This document shows, in pieces, positions 33,949 through 45,221 of a stretch of DNA of 64,000 nt. The DNA is taken from the NCBI GenBank assembly GCA_000827205.1, contig KN832566.1, positions 266,543 to 330,542 on the forward strand, read 5' to 3'. A program made the translations under genes and the position numbers. Below the pieces are notes generated by a model. The model was not told where the DNA came from and did no database searches. It worked only from the letters and a program-made list of their open reading frames with translations. The DNA is from Plicaturopsis crispa FD-325 SS-3. Its lineage: Eukaryota > Basidiomycota > Agaricomycetes > Amylocorticiales > Amylocorticiaceae. Each line of letters starts with the position of its first letter. Positions within the stretch are counted from its first letter, which is position 1.

Positions 33949-36900
33949 ATGGACAGACCGCTGGGTCCTCGCAGACCAGACAGAGGGAACGAGGCATACG
34001 AGGCCATATTCGGCAGGCCAAGTGCCTCACACCACCAATTGGCAGGACCACCAGGACCTCCTGTTCCTCATTATAACCAGCATGCTCCTCCAAACGGCCA
34101 ACAACACCATTATCAGCAGCACCAGCAGTATCAGGCGCATGTCGACAGGCGTACATCCTATGCCTCCTCGTTGGCGCCATCGTACAGACAACCCGCAAAT
34201 GCCGCATACAGGCAGTCTTATTACCCTACCCACTCGCCACAACCTTCACAACCGCCGCTGCCGCCGCCTCCAGGGACATATTCGCCATACCCACCAAATG
34301 TGCAAAGTCTCGCGCCGCAATCGACGCTGGTAGCACCGTCCGTTCATTCCCGTGCACGTTCTGTCATTAGCTCCCCGCGGTCCGCCGGTATCATAGCACC
34401 TCAACCTGAGGAGCCCCCAGATGCTGGTCTGGAAGCGCTCACTCGTGCCGGAATGACTCCCGCTCAGGCCTATCAGGCGCAAGTATACCTGAACAGTCCT
34501 GCAGGGCAACAGGCAGAGTGGAGCAACCGGTCACGGCCTGTTGATGCACCGCAAGCATCGAGTCCAAGTCGCGCTCAATACCAAGCCATTCCCCAACACG
34601 CTGATATCCCGCGGCTAGGCGTGAATCTCGAGCATGATGACGGGCGGTTAGGTCTTGATTTCGGTGGCAGTAGTCCAAGTGATCAGGGCACGGACGATGG
34701 AAGTAGCAGCAGCGAGCTGCCATGGGCTCGCAGCCGTCCTCGTGAGTTTCTAATATGGCGAGTCGATGAACCGGTACTAACTTTACATCAAGCTGCGCCA
34801 AAAGGACCGCAACCGCGTGCACCTTCGCAGAGGTTTTCAGGTTCATCGGAACCGCCCCCAGCCTTTTCCTCACGTCCATATCCGCTTCAATTAGAGACTG
34901 CTGTTGAAAGTAACCCACGGAGCTCGGTAACTAGCACTTCGCCCGCCTCGTCCATGCACGTCGACCCGTCGGTGACTGCACGGCGGTCTTCCGAATCGTC
35001 CCGTACAATGCCCGGCGGCCCAACAGCTCGCCGAGACCGTACAGCCCAGGATCGTTCTATGTCCATGTCTGCTGCAAGTCCAGCCATGAAGACCATTCTT
35101 GATTCTTCGCGTTCCACGCGACCGCCGATCCCTTCGCTTCTTGATAGCAGCAGTTCCCGTACTCCCGGCGGCTCGCGGCGTACGCCCATCGTATATCCAG
35201 CACTACTCTCGCGCGTTGCGCTAGCATTCCGCGAACGCGTCCCAATCACGGATCGCGTCAAGGACGGTCTTACGTATAAGGATGCATTTGATGGGCGGGA
35301 GGCGGTCGACAAGATCGCCTACATCATCAAGACTACCGACCGAAATCTAGCATTGCTGCTTGGTCGGGCCCTTGACGCGCAGAAATTCTTCCACGACGTC
35401 ACTTACGACCATCGACTGCGGGATAGCGCTGGAGAGCTATATCAGTTCCGCACCAAGCTGCCCAGTCCATTCGTCAGCGGGGACCTTGCCAATGGAGAAG
35501 AGGGGGTGAAGACTGACGGTACCGTCACTGGAAAAGACGTGCGGCCAGGGCTACCTAAGATGCTCTCCGCGTCGCTGTTCAGTCAAGGGAGCTCTGCCCC
35601 GTCAGGCGACGTGTCGACTGAATCGCACGCAGACAGCAAGGAGGACTCGCAGCCTGCCTCGCCCTCTCCAACGGAACCTGCGGTCACCCATCAGCGAGAT
35701 GACTCTGCAGCTACTGACGACGTACCGATCCCCTCAGGTGTATTCACGCTACTAACAGATTGCTATTCGCCGACGTGTTCCCGTGAGCAGCTGTGTTACA
35801 GCATCGCGTGCCCACGAAGGTTGGAGCAACAGGCCCGTTTGAACATGAAGCCCCAACCTGGCTTGAAGAAGCAGATCAGCCGCGAGAGTTTGGGCGACTT
35901 TGTGGTAAGCCCACTCTTCATCGTTACTGACTTCATTCCCCTTGACTCAATATCGGTATTTCTCAGGAACCGGGAACTCTGTGGATACATTCCGTCCCGA
36001 AAGAAATCGTTGAGAACATGACCGATGCCGAGAAAAGGCGGCAAGAGGCTATCAACGAAGTCATCTACACAGAGCGCGATTTCGTACGCGATATGGAATA
36101 TTTACGAGACGTCAGTAGCTCTGCCCTAACCCACTGAATATCTGACTCACGACCGAATGCAGGTTTGGATCAAGGGACTCAAAGGGTCAGGCATCATTCC
36201 ACCAGAACGCGAGGAAGAATTCATCGTGCAGGTGTTTTGGAATATCCACGACATCATCGCGGTGAACACTCGTCTCCGAGACGCCTTAAACAAGCGACAG
36301 AAGCAATATGCAGTCGTCGAGACTATCGGCGACATCTTGTTGGACGCCGTGCCGCACTTCAGCCCGTTCGTGCAATATGGTGCCCACCAATTGTACGGCA
36401 AATACGAGTTCGAGAAGGAGAAGAGCTCAAATACTGCGTTTGCTCAATTCGTCGAGGTACGCGCATCGTTTATCCAGTTAGTAATGGCTCAAAGCGCTAA
36501 TCGTGTATTGTGATAGACGACGGAGCGTCTCCCGGAGTCGAGGAAGCTGGAGTTGAATGGTTACTTGACAAAACCTACGACACGTTTAGCTCGATACCCG
36601 TTACTACTCGGCGCAGTGTTGAAACATACCCCGGACGACAGTCCTGACAAAACCACACTTCCCGAGGTCATAGCTAAAGTGAAGGAGTTCTTAGGCGAGG
36701 TCAACGTAGAGACCGGCAGAGCGGAGAACAGGTTCAACCTGCTGCAGCTAGATCAACAGCTCACATTCAAGCCTGGAGAGCAAGTTGTAAGTCCTGGTTT
36801 TATATCTTAAGATGATGAAGTAACTGAGAAATGATGGACATGCAGGATCTACGTCTGCAGGAGGAAGGGCGCGAGCTCATCTACAAGGGCGCTCTAAATA

Positions 36901-38885
36901 GACGTGGAGGGTCGGGTCAAGGAGATTCCGGAGACTTACAGGTATATCTCTTTGATCATGCGTTGCTCATGGTGAAGCAAAAGAGCAAGCACGAGCAGCT
37001 AAAAGTCTATCGTCGGGTCAGTCCACATGTATATTCAGCGAGCAGCAGTACTCATACCTATGCCATAGCCGATCCCCTTGGAGCTTTTGCTCATATCTGC
37101 GATCGACGACTACGCCAACCAAAAGCCAAGTTACCGACAAAAATCAGCCTTGGTGAAGAAGAGCTCGTTCACCAAGAGTGCGCCGTATGCGCCGGCGGTT
37201 CCGATCCGCGTAGAGGGCGGCAACAAGGGAGGCTTTGCGATCACTTTCGTGCACCTTGGACGCAAGCACTACCAGATAACGCTGTGGGCGAGCACGTACG
37301 TTAGCCAGCGCAAGTGGGTCGAGAACATCACGAAACAACAGGACGCGATGCGCGAGCGGAGTATGATCTTCGACACAAGCACTCTCAGCGAGGGCTTCTT
37401 CGTTGGTCCGATTCAGAAGGTCAACTGCGCGGCCCCATTCCGTGAGTATTATTTGTCCAATTCAGTGGCGCAATAATTTACATCGTCTGTTTTTGGCAGA
37501 TGCTGGCCGTCGTGTAGTATATGGGACGGACGATGGTGTATATCTTTCTGATCTTCGAGAAGCCAACCGGGCACCTGTGAAGGTCCTCGCACTCCTGGAC
37601 GTCTCGCAAGTTGACTTCTTGGAAGAGTATCAACTTTTAATTGTTCTTTCTGGTGAATTCATTCTTTTTGTCTGGCGTCAGGTCAGACTATCTAATCTTT
37701 GTCCCCAAAGAACGTCAAGTCATCACGTTTCCATTCGACGCGCTGGACCCTATGGACCCCATGTCTGGCCTCAAACGGGCGAAGAGGATATCGTCTCATA
37801 CGTCGTTTTTCAAAGCTGGAATGTGTCTGGGCAAGACGCTGGTCTGTATCGTCAAGTCGAGCCCGCTCTCGAGCACGATTAAAGCCCTCGAGCCTATAGA
37901 CCAAAACATCCGCGGCAGGAGCAAGCCCACCTTCCGGAAGCTTTTGCAGGGCGGTAACGACACCTTGAAGCTATTTAGGGTAATTACAGTGCCATTGCTT
38001 CGATTTCTCGTACTCATTGTTTCTCTTATAGGAGTTCTACATACCCGTGGAATCGAGCTCTATCCACTTCTTGAAGACGAAACTCTGTGTGGGCTGCTCG
38101 AAGGGCTTTGAGATAGTCGACCTCGAGAGCTTGGACACCCAAGGCCTTCTGGATCCTGCAGATGACTCGCTGGATTTCGTTCGAAAGCGAGAAAACTTAC
38201 GACCCATGGCAATTTATCGTATTGACAACGAGTTCTTACTATGCTATGACGGTATGGAATATTTCACGTCGTTGCGAGGCGCTTCGTGATACTAATGTGG
38301 CCTGTTCTACAGATTTTGCTTTCTATGTGAACAAAAGCGGCTGGCGATCACGGAAAGACTTCATGGTCCATTGGGAAGGTTCCCCTACAGGTTTTGGTAA
38401 GTGACGACTTTCGTTGAGCGTTGTTATCGCATGGCTCACCAGGCTTCACTCCAGCTCTTCATTATCCTTATGTTCTCGCTTTCGAGTCAACGTTCGTTGA
38501 GATACGGCACGTCGAAACCGGCTTTATGTCGCAAGTGATTCAAGGCAACAACCTTCGTTTACTGTTTGCCGACACCCCTCCATCGACTACGAACACTGCC
38601 GCCGCGTATTACAATCCATACCAGGGTGTACCAGCTCCCGCATACAACCCGTACGGCGCGCCAAATTCGTTCGGCAGTCGACAGTCCTTGTACAACGGTG
38701 GATATGGCGCCCCCGTGCATCCACAGATGCCCTACCCTCCTCAGTACCCCCGCCCATCCCATAATCACGGACGCGACGAGATTTTGCTGGTCTCAGACGA
38801 CCGTGTGCTCAGTCTTCACTTAGCTGCGGGCCAACCACAGCATGTCATGCCTGACAATGCCTCCATGGTTTCCATCCCGCGATAA
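33949..38885 (+). CDS. ROM2: Rho1 guanine nucleotide exchange factor (DEP, DH, PH, CNH)
   Basis: Twelve exons: 33949-34741, 34793-35904, 35967-36110, 36163-36456, 36517-36786, 36846-37016, 37069-37441, 37500-37652, 37687-37979, 38032-38251, 38313-38396, 38443-38885, giving 1,449 aa. A disordered Pro/Gln/Ser N terminus comes first. A DEP domain is at ~395-490 (YKDAFDGREAVDKIAYIIK), then the DH exchange domain at ~660-870 (RRQEAINEVIYTERDFVRDM, YLTKPTTRLARYPLLL). PH is at ~880-1035 and a citron-homology domain at ~1050-1400. This is the Rom1/Rom2 and Rgf layout. Those proteins load GTP on Rho1 at the plasma membrane to drive glucan synthase and the cell-integrity MAPK pathway. Intron 1 (51 nt, with TACTAAC) can be read through in frame. 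Confidence 0.95.
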
Positions 38886-39353
38886 ACCCACGTTGTACAC
38901 TCCACTCGACACTTACCTCATTGGCGCATTTTAATCTCTAGTTTTTTGTGTTCGCCGCTGCATCGGTGTGTTCTTATACGTGCGATCCTCAACTTGTTCT
39001 ATTTCATGTCTGTGCCATCACTCACCATTTTTTTCATCCCTAGCATATATATCTTACCTGCATCTGTATTAGAGTCCCACCGACACGAAATGTAACTCGA
39101 CGGTTTTCCCTGTGCGTGCGCCGCGGGAAGAAGATATGTAATTAGGAACAGAACTTAGTACGTTTCGAATTTGGGTTCCTAGCTTCTCTCCGCGAATTTC
39201 ACGGCGGCAAAGGTGAAATAGCTGCTGCCAAGCTGCTGCCCTTATTTTTTGAAGTTCAACGCCCAGCTCATCTTTATTCCCCCTTCCCTCCTCCCCTTTT
39301 ATTCCTGACCCCCACCGTTGCGCCGTAGCGCCGCCACTCGTTTTTCCCCAGTA
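38886..39353. promoter_or_regulatory. upstream region of chitin deacetylase
   Basis: 468 bases. The part near 39290-39353 is pyrimidine-rich (runs of TTCCCCC, CCCTTCC, CTCCCC), a common feature before strongly expressed fungal genes. No TATA element was certain; TATATATC occurs near 39045. Confidence 0.4.
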
Positions 39354-41526
39354 ATGAAGCTCCAAGCTTTCGCCACTCTTTTCAGCGCAATCGTTGCCGC
39401 AAATGCACATAACGGCAAGCATGCGCGACTCGCTCACAAACGCCAGCTGGGAGGGTTGATCCCGTCGGCATCATCATCTGTCGCCTCGACCTCCTCCTTC
39501 TCCCCTGCTGCACTTGCGGTATCCTCTTCGTCTTCTGCGGCATCCTCCTCAGTAGTCTCGACGAGCCAGACGACGTCTGCATCGGCGTCGTCTGCCTCGT
39601 CTACTTCGGCTGCTTCATCTGCTTCCGCCTCGGCCGGTGCAGCTTCCGTGTCAGCCCCGCCCCCTGCAGCCACTGGAGTCCCGCCTTTGAGCGCCATCAC
39701 GTTGGGCATGCCGACGGGAGCGACACAGGCGTTGTCTGCCTCGTTTGCCCCAGGTGCCACTCCTTCCTTTTCGGGTGCCCCCGGCCTCCCGACAGCATGT
39801 AAGACAGGATCGATCTACTTCTGACGTGTTTCATTGCTAATTTACGCGTCTAGTCGTCTTTGACGCGCACAAGTGGCCCGCTATGGACAAGATTCCCGAT
39901 ACCTGTATGCGCATCCTGGGTCCATACTGTCACTGCATTTCTGACATCATGATTAGCCTCTAGTCAAGTCCAGCAGTGGATGAAGGAACTTGATGGCTTC
40001 CACATCCCCGCTCTCAACCCGACCAAGGACGGTACTTGTGCCAATGATACCGCCCTTGCGGCCGACGGTCAAAACCGTGGCTGGTGGACATGTGGTGGCT
40101 GGACCAGTCAGTAAACCTGATTTAATTCACGGTAATCATGATGTTAATGATTTTGTAGGACCTACTGACATCACCGCTTGCCCCGACAAGTACACATGGG
40201 GCATGAGGTAGGCTTTTCGCCTTACAGTTATCAAAGTAGACTGTTACTGACTGCTCTGGCTAGCTTCGACGATGGTCCTTCTCCCTACAGTACGCACGCC
40301 GTCTCTACGAGGTTCCCCCATTTTACTAATCCCTGACTTTCTAGCTCCGTTTGTGAACTTCATCATATGCCATGACATCTGCTAACCGACTTTTTTAGTA
40401 CGCTCCTGAACTACCTGTCCCAGAAGAACCTACATGCGACGTTCTTCGTTGTGGGCTCTCGTGTCATCGAGCGTCCTCAGATCCTCATCAACGAGTACAT
40501 GACAGGCCATGAGATCAGTGTAGGTCCCACTCGTAGTTTTTTTCTATGCGTCTCTCTGACGCGTTCGTTCAGGTTCACACTTGGTCGCACCCCGTACGTT
40601 CCCAAGTGTCGCGAGATCTGTAGGATGCTAGCTCACCCATAACTATAGCACTTGACCTCGCTCACTACGGAGCAAATCGTCGCAGAGCTGGGCTGGACTC
40701 GTGCAGCGATCAAAGCCGTTCTTGGCGTTACACCGGCAAGTTCCTCGTCTACTATAAGCGCTTGTCAGCGTCCTCATAATCCATTCCAGACCACTTTCAG
40801 GCCTCCTTACGGTGATATCGGTAATGCACTCTCTCGTGACTGAGTGAGTACAAGAGCTAACTGGGCCCTCAGATGACCGTGTCCGCGCCATTGCTATGGC
40901 CATGGGATTGACACCTATCATCTGGACTCGTACCCCGTCTGCTGGCCAGTTTGACACCAACGGTATGTTTCTGACGTTTTCCTCCAACGTACGATACCTA
41001 ACACTAGTGGTTATAGACTGGAAAGTAGCCGGTGGTATCGTCCCTGGTCCCGAGTCATTTGCGAGCTTCCAGGCCATCTTAGGCAACGCTTCCTTGATCG
41101 ACACTGGGTGTGTACACAGTTTACTTCCAGCTTTATAGCGTATATCTGATTTGCTCCCTGCAGATTCATCGTACTTCAACACGATCTCTTCGAGATCACT
41201 GTCGACCTCGCGACAGGTTATACCCTCAATGCTGCACTGACGCACAACCCCAAGTTGACTGTGAGTTAATGTTGCCGTGCTGCTTTACAGGCCGTAGTCT
41301 TGACGCATGTTGTCAGCTTCAACCTATCGGTCAATGCTCGAAGATCCCCACTACCGATTTGTACTTGGAGACGAACACGAACAAGACGTTTCCGTACACG
41401 AACCACTCGACCTCGACCTCAGGCGGGAGCGCTGATGGTGTCTCCGCTGCTGTAGACTTCTCCGTTCCTAGGGCTACGTCCTTGCTTGCATTCGGGCTTG
41501 CGATCCTTGGAGTTGCATTGGTCTAA
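39354..41526 (+). CDS. chitin deacetylase, secreted and probably GPI-anchored
   Basis: Fourteen exons: 39354-39798, 39854-39904, 39957-40106, 40159-40207, 40264-40289, 40345-40348, 40399-40519, 40573-40593, 40649-40735, 40790-40820, 40873-40962, 41017-41107, 41164-41260, 41317-41526, giving 490 aa. The enzyme removes acetyl groups from chitin in the wall, making chitosan. A signal peptide (MKLQAFATLFSAIVAANA), a Lys-Arg site and a Ser/Ala-rich linker lead to the NodB domain. That domain has SFDDGPSPYTP (~232-242, base and metal Asp), HTWSH (~284-288, metal His pair) and TFRPPYGD (~321-327). A Ser/Thr/Gly-rich tail ends in a hydrophobic stretch (SLLAFGLAILGVALV), as in GPI proteins. One exon is 4 nt, and the intron after VLGVTP has GC-AG ends. 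Confidence 0.9.
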
Positions 41527-41841
41527 CTTGGACTTCATCTTAGAGATTTTATTGTACGGGACAATGCAGTACTATATTCAGTAGATATACTCATGATTAA
41601 TCTCACTGGCTTTTCTGATACTTACCTGTGCATTGGATCACAACATATTCAAGGCCCTTGCAAGCTGGTCAGTGAAGGTTGCAAAAGTTGGTAGTAGTGC
41701 CAAGGTCGCGGGGCTAATTGTGAGGTCATTGTGCCACGGTGATAGCCGTCCGTTCGTGCGGTCGTGAGCACAGCGTCCAGTATCCGCTCGGCGCGTTCTT
41801 TGCTCTTGACCACTTGCCTCAGTGGCACCGCTGCTGCTGCA
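41527..41841. other. intergenic, SEC1 promoter
   Basis: 315 bases between same-strand genes. It should hold the deacetylase 3' end and the SEC1 promoter. Nothing distinct was seen. Confidence 0.35.
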
Positions 41842-44833
41842 ATGACTTCCCTGATCACGACCGTCCGTTCCAGTACGCGAGTTCTTGCAGATGAAGCACC
41901 AAGTTTCCAGCAATCTGACCCAGTAACGCAGAATTTCTGGAGGTCATTCGGTCGGTGAACCCGCCTGGACGATGGAAGATCCTCGTCGTGGACGAGTTCT
42001 CGCAGAAGCTGCTGGGCTCAGTTCTGAAGCAGTTCGATATTCTGGAGGAAAATGTGACCCGTACGCCGGTCTTGCGCTCGCTCAAAGCGTTCTGTGCTCA
42101 TTAGACGCGAAGTGATTGAATCGATTACAAGCTACCGGGACCCTCAGCAATTCGAGGCAATGTACCTGCTCATGCCTACGTCTCAGAATATCGACCGCAT
42201 CATCAAGGATTTCTCGGGCCCTCAGAAACAGTATGCCGCCGCGCACCTGTTCTTCATTGACGGTGTGTTGCCTCACGCGACGTTCCGTTCTGCGACTCAT
42301 CAGCTACGGTAGCCCTAGCGGAGCATTTGTTTGAACGGTTAACATCATCACCTGCTGAACCACATCTGCAGGCTCTTCAGGAGCTCTCCCTTAATTTCTG
42401 GGGTGCGTTTTCGAGACGCCTGGGATAGAGCAGCCCGCTGACCTTTAGCATGTAGCTACGGAGGCTCAGACATTCTCTATGAAGGAGCCTGGGCTCTTCT
42501 TCAGTATGTTCAGTCCTCCGAAAAGTGAAGCGGGCGCAAAGGCTGCCCGGGACAGACTCATTGAAGACCTCAGGTTCACCAGTAAAACCGTACATCCTCT
42601 CTCGCATATTTCGCTGCCAGCCTACCTACTAATTGTCTGTCTAGATATCTAACGTGTGCATAACTCTTAATGAGTATCCGTACATTCGCTATTACATGCC
42701 GGCAAACCATCCACCTCTTGGTGCCCTGAAGCCGACTGCTTCGACGCGACCCCCGCCTCCTCCTGAAACTAGCGCACGATGGCGGACTAACTTGGCTCGT
42801 GGAGACCAGGCCAGAGCATACGAGGCCGCGGATAATGACTATGTATCGCGCATTCTCGCACAAATGGTTCAAGAAAACTTGGACGAGTACAAGAAAGCAA
42901 ATCCTGACTTTCCGGTACGTTTGCTCGTTTCCATATTTTCCACCGCCATTGATTCTACTTGGTGTGCAGAAACCTGCGGACCCTCCACGTCCCCGCGCAA
43001 CGCTCTTCATCACCGACCGATCCATGGACGTCGTTGCACCCCTGCTTCACGAATTCACGTATCAATCAATGGCCAACGACTTGCTCCCAATAATCGAAGG
43101 ATCAAAATATACGTGAGTATCGATGTGCTTTGCCCGTCACCTATCCTAACATCTCGCAGTTACAAATTCCAGTCTTCTAATGGTGTCTATGAGGACAAGA
43201 CCGCAACGTTAACGGATGCAGACTCGGTCTGGACACAAGTCCGCCATCTGCACATGCGTGAGGCCATCAATAAGCTCATGGAGGACTTCACAAAGTTCTG
43301 CCAGGAGAATGCGGGCTTCAAAGCAGAGTACGCTTGTTCCCTCTCCTAATTGTCTTTTCCACTGATCACATGTTTTTGTTATTCCGAAGTGAGGGTGTGG
43401 CTAACCTGGACGATATGAAGGACATGCTGGCCAATCTGCCGCAGTACCAGGAGCAACGAGAAAAGGTACGGCAGGCCAACTTATAATTTTTCGTAGTCTT
43501 ACTTATATTCATGTCCACAGTTCTCGTTACATTTGAACATGGCAGAGAAATGCATGGACATCTTTGGCAAAGACAACCTTTCTACCGTAGCCGGGATTGA
43601 GCAGGTACGTGCGCTGGTATGTATGCAATAAAGTGTTAAACTTACGTCGCCCCCGAAGAATTGCGCCACTGGACTCACTCCGGAAGGAAAGACTCCCAAA
43701 TCACTCGTCGAAGAGATGGTCCCGGTACTTGACAGTCGAGATATAGTGTAAGTGCCCCTTGATCATGTCAAGGTCCCACGCTGATACTCGGCAACATCAG
43801 CAATCCGAACAAAGTGCGGATCGTTGCTCTGTACATACAGTACCGTGATGGTGTGCCGGAGGAGGACCGACGGCGGCTCTACCAACACGCTAGATTGTCT
43901 CTAGCCGAGCAAGACGCCGTTAATGCCTTGGTGTACCTAGGTGTGCGGGTGCAGCGGGTAAGTATCTCATGTCACAATTATATCTGTAATTCTGATCTCG
44001 TTCATAGGGCCCGAGTGACCGCTCAACCAAGAAAAGAATCAAGATGAAGACCAACAACGACGAGGAGTACGAGTTATCCCGATACACGCCGCTGCTCACC
44101 ACTGTTCTCGAGGTTTGTCAGCCGTGTCTGTGTGTGCCACTGCTATTGACGGCGACTTTCTGCAGGATCACGTCGCCGATAAGCTAGACCCCACATTGTT
44201 CCCTTATGTGAAGGATTCGCCATCGGCTGCAGCGCCTGTCGCTAGTATGCGAGCGGCCCCTGTTCAGACGAAATCATTGCGGAGCGCCAAACCTAGTTGG
44301 CATAAAGCTGCCCGACCTGGCGCTCCCTCTGAAACGCGTCAGCGGCTGCTCGTTTTCGTGGCGGGCGGTATGACATATTCGGAAATAAGGCAGGCGTATC
44401 TGCTGTCCGAATCGTTGCACAAAGACATCATCATTGGTACGCAGATAAGGCGATTTCGATTGTTATGCTTCTTAAGCTTGTCTCTGCAGGATCGACCCAT
44501 ACTACGACCCCTCGTCAGTTCATCGACGACCTCAAAGTACTCGAACTAGGTGGCGTCGGATCGAAAGCGATTCCAAACGGGCTTCGGGACCCGAGAGGCG
44601 GCCAGCGACCATATCAGGAGTACTATGATGAGAAGTATTACACTGAAGACGCGCCACCGCCTCGACGACCTGCCCCGGCGCCAGCGCCCCAGGAAGACCG
44701 GAGTCGGCTCTTGCGGCCTTCTGCACCACCTGCGGCCCCGTCGTACTCTGGATCCAGCATGTCCACGACATCGAACATGTCTGCAGGCGCGAAGGAGGAG
44801 AAGAAGAAAAAGAAAGGACTCTTCCGCTTCTGA
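41842..44833 (+). CDS. SEC1: Sec1/Munc18-family exocytosis protein
   Basis: Fifteen exons: 41842-41872, 41932-42060, 42113-42262, 42313-42402, 42456-42589, 42645-42914, 42970-43112, 43160-43328, 43390-43465, 43521-43604, 43659-43747, 43801-43957, 44008-44112, 44166-44436, 44491-44833, giving 746 aa. SM proteins bind syntaxin-type SNARE bundles and promote fusion of secretory vesicles with the plasma membrane, chiefly at the hyphal tip. Family marks are [75 protein letters not shown] (the domain-2 signature) and [20 protein letters not shown]. The C-terminal 110 residues are an Arg/Pro/Ser-rich tail ending in a Lys run ([12 protein letters not shown]), as in fungal Sec1. The acceptor before LIES is the second of two nearby AGs; only it keeps the conserved frame. 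Confidence 0.95.
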
Positions 44834-45221
44834 ACGTTACCGCATCTATCGATAGATTAACATCTCCAGTCTAATATGTATACCCCCGCTCTCGTTGCGT
44901 TTCCAAGAGGTCGATGGTTGCTCGGGGACGTTTTGCTGAGCTTGGCATGGTGGCCTGGATTTTGTATCTGTATTGTATCATCGCCATTCTGTTTTGTTCG
45001 TTGCTTTTTGACATTTTTGTGGCGTGAGCTCAGCGCGTCGCGTCTTGGTGGCTTCAAGAGGTCACGTTCGCACTCAAGAAAGTACGTGATTGTCCGATTT
45101 ACCGCCCGTCGACTTCGAAATACTTTCATTGCATCGATACGAACTTAAATACGAAATTGCACAGCTGCGTATACATTCTGCTTGCTGTCTCCTGCTACGT
45201 CCGAACCACAGTCAAATCGCC
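44834..45221. other. intergenic, promoter of the kelch/MYND gene
   Basis: 388 bases. An in-frame ATG at 45090 exists but the stretch to 45222 reads poorly as protein, so I treat it as leader. No repeat was seen. Confidence 0.35.

Noticed and set aside
35905-36021. Extension of RhoGEF exon 2 to a stop at 36021
   Set aside because: The extra residues are intron read-through; splicing at 35904 to 35967 leads to the DH domain.
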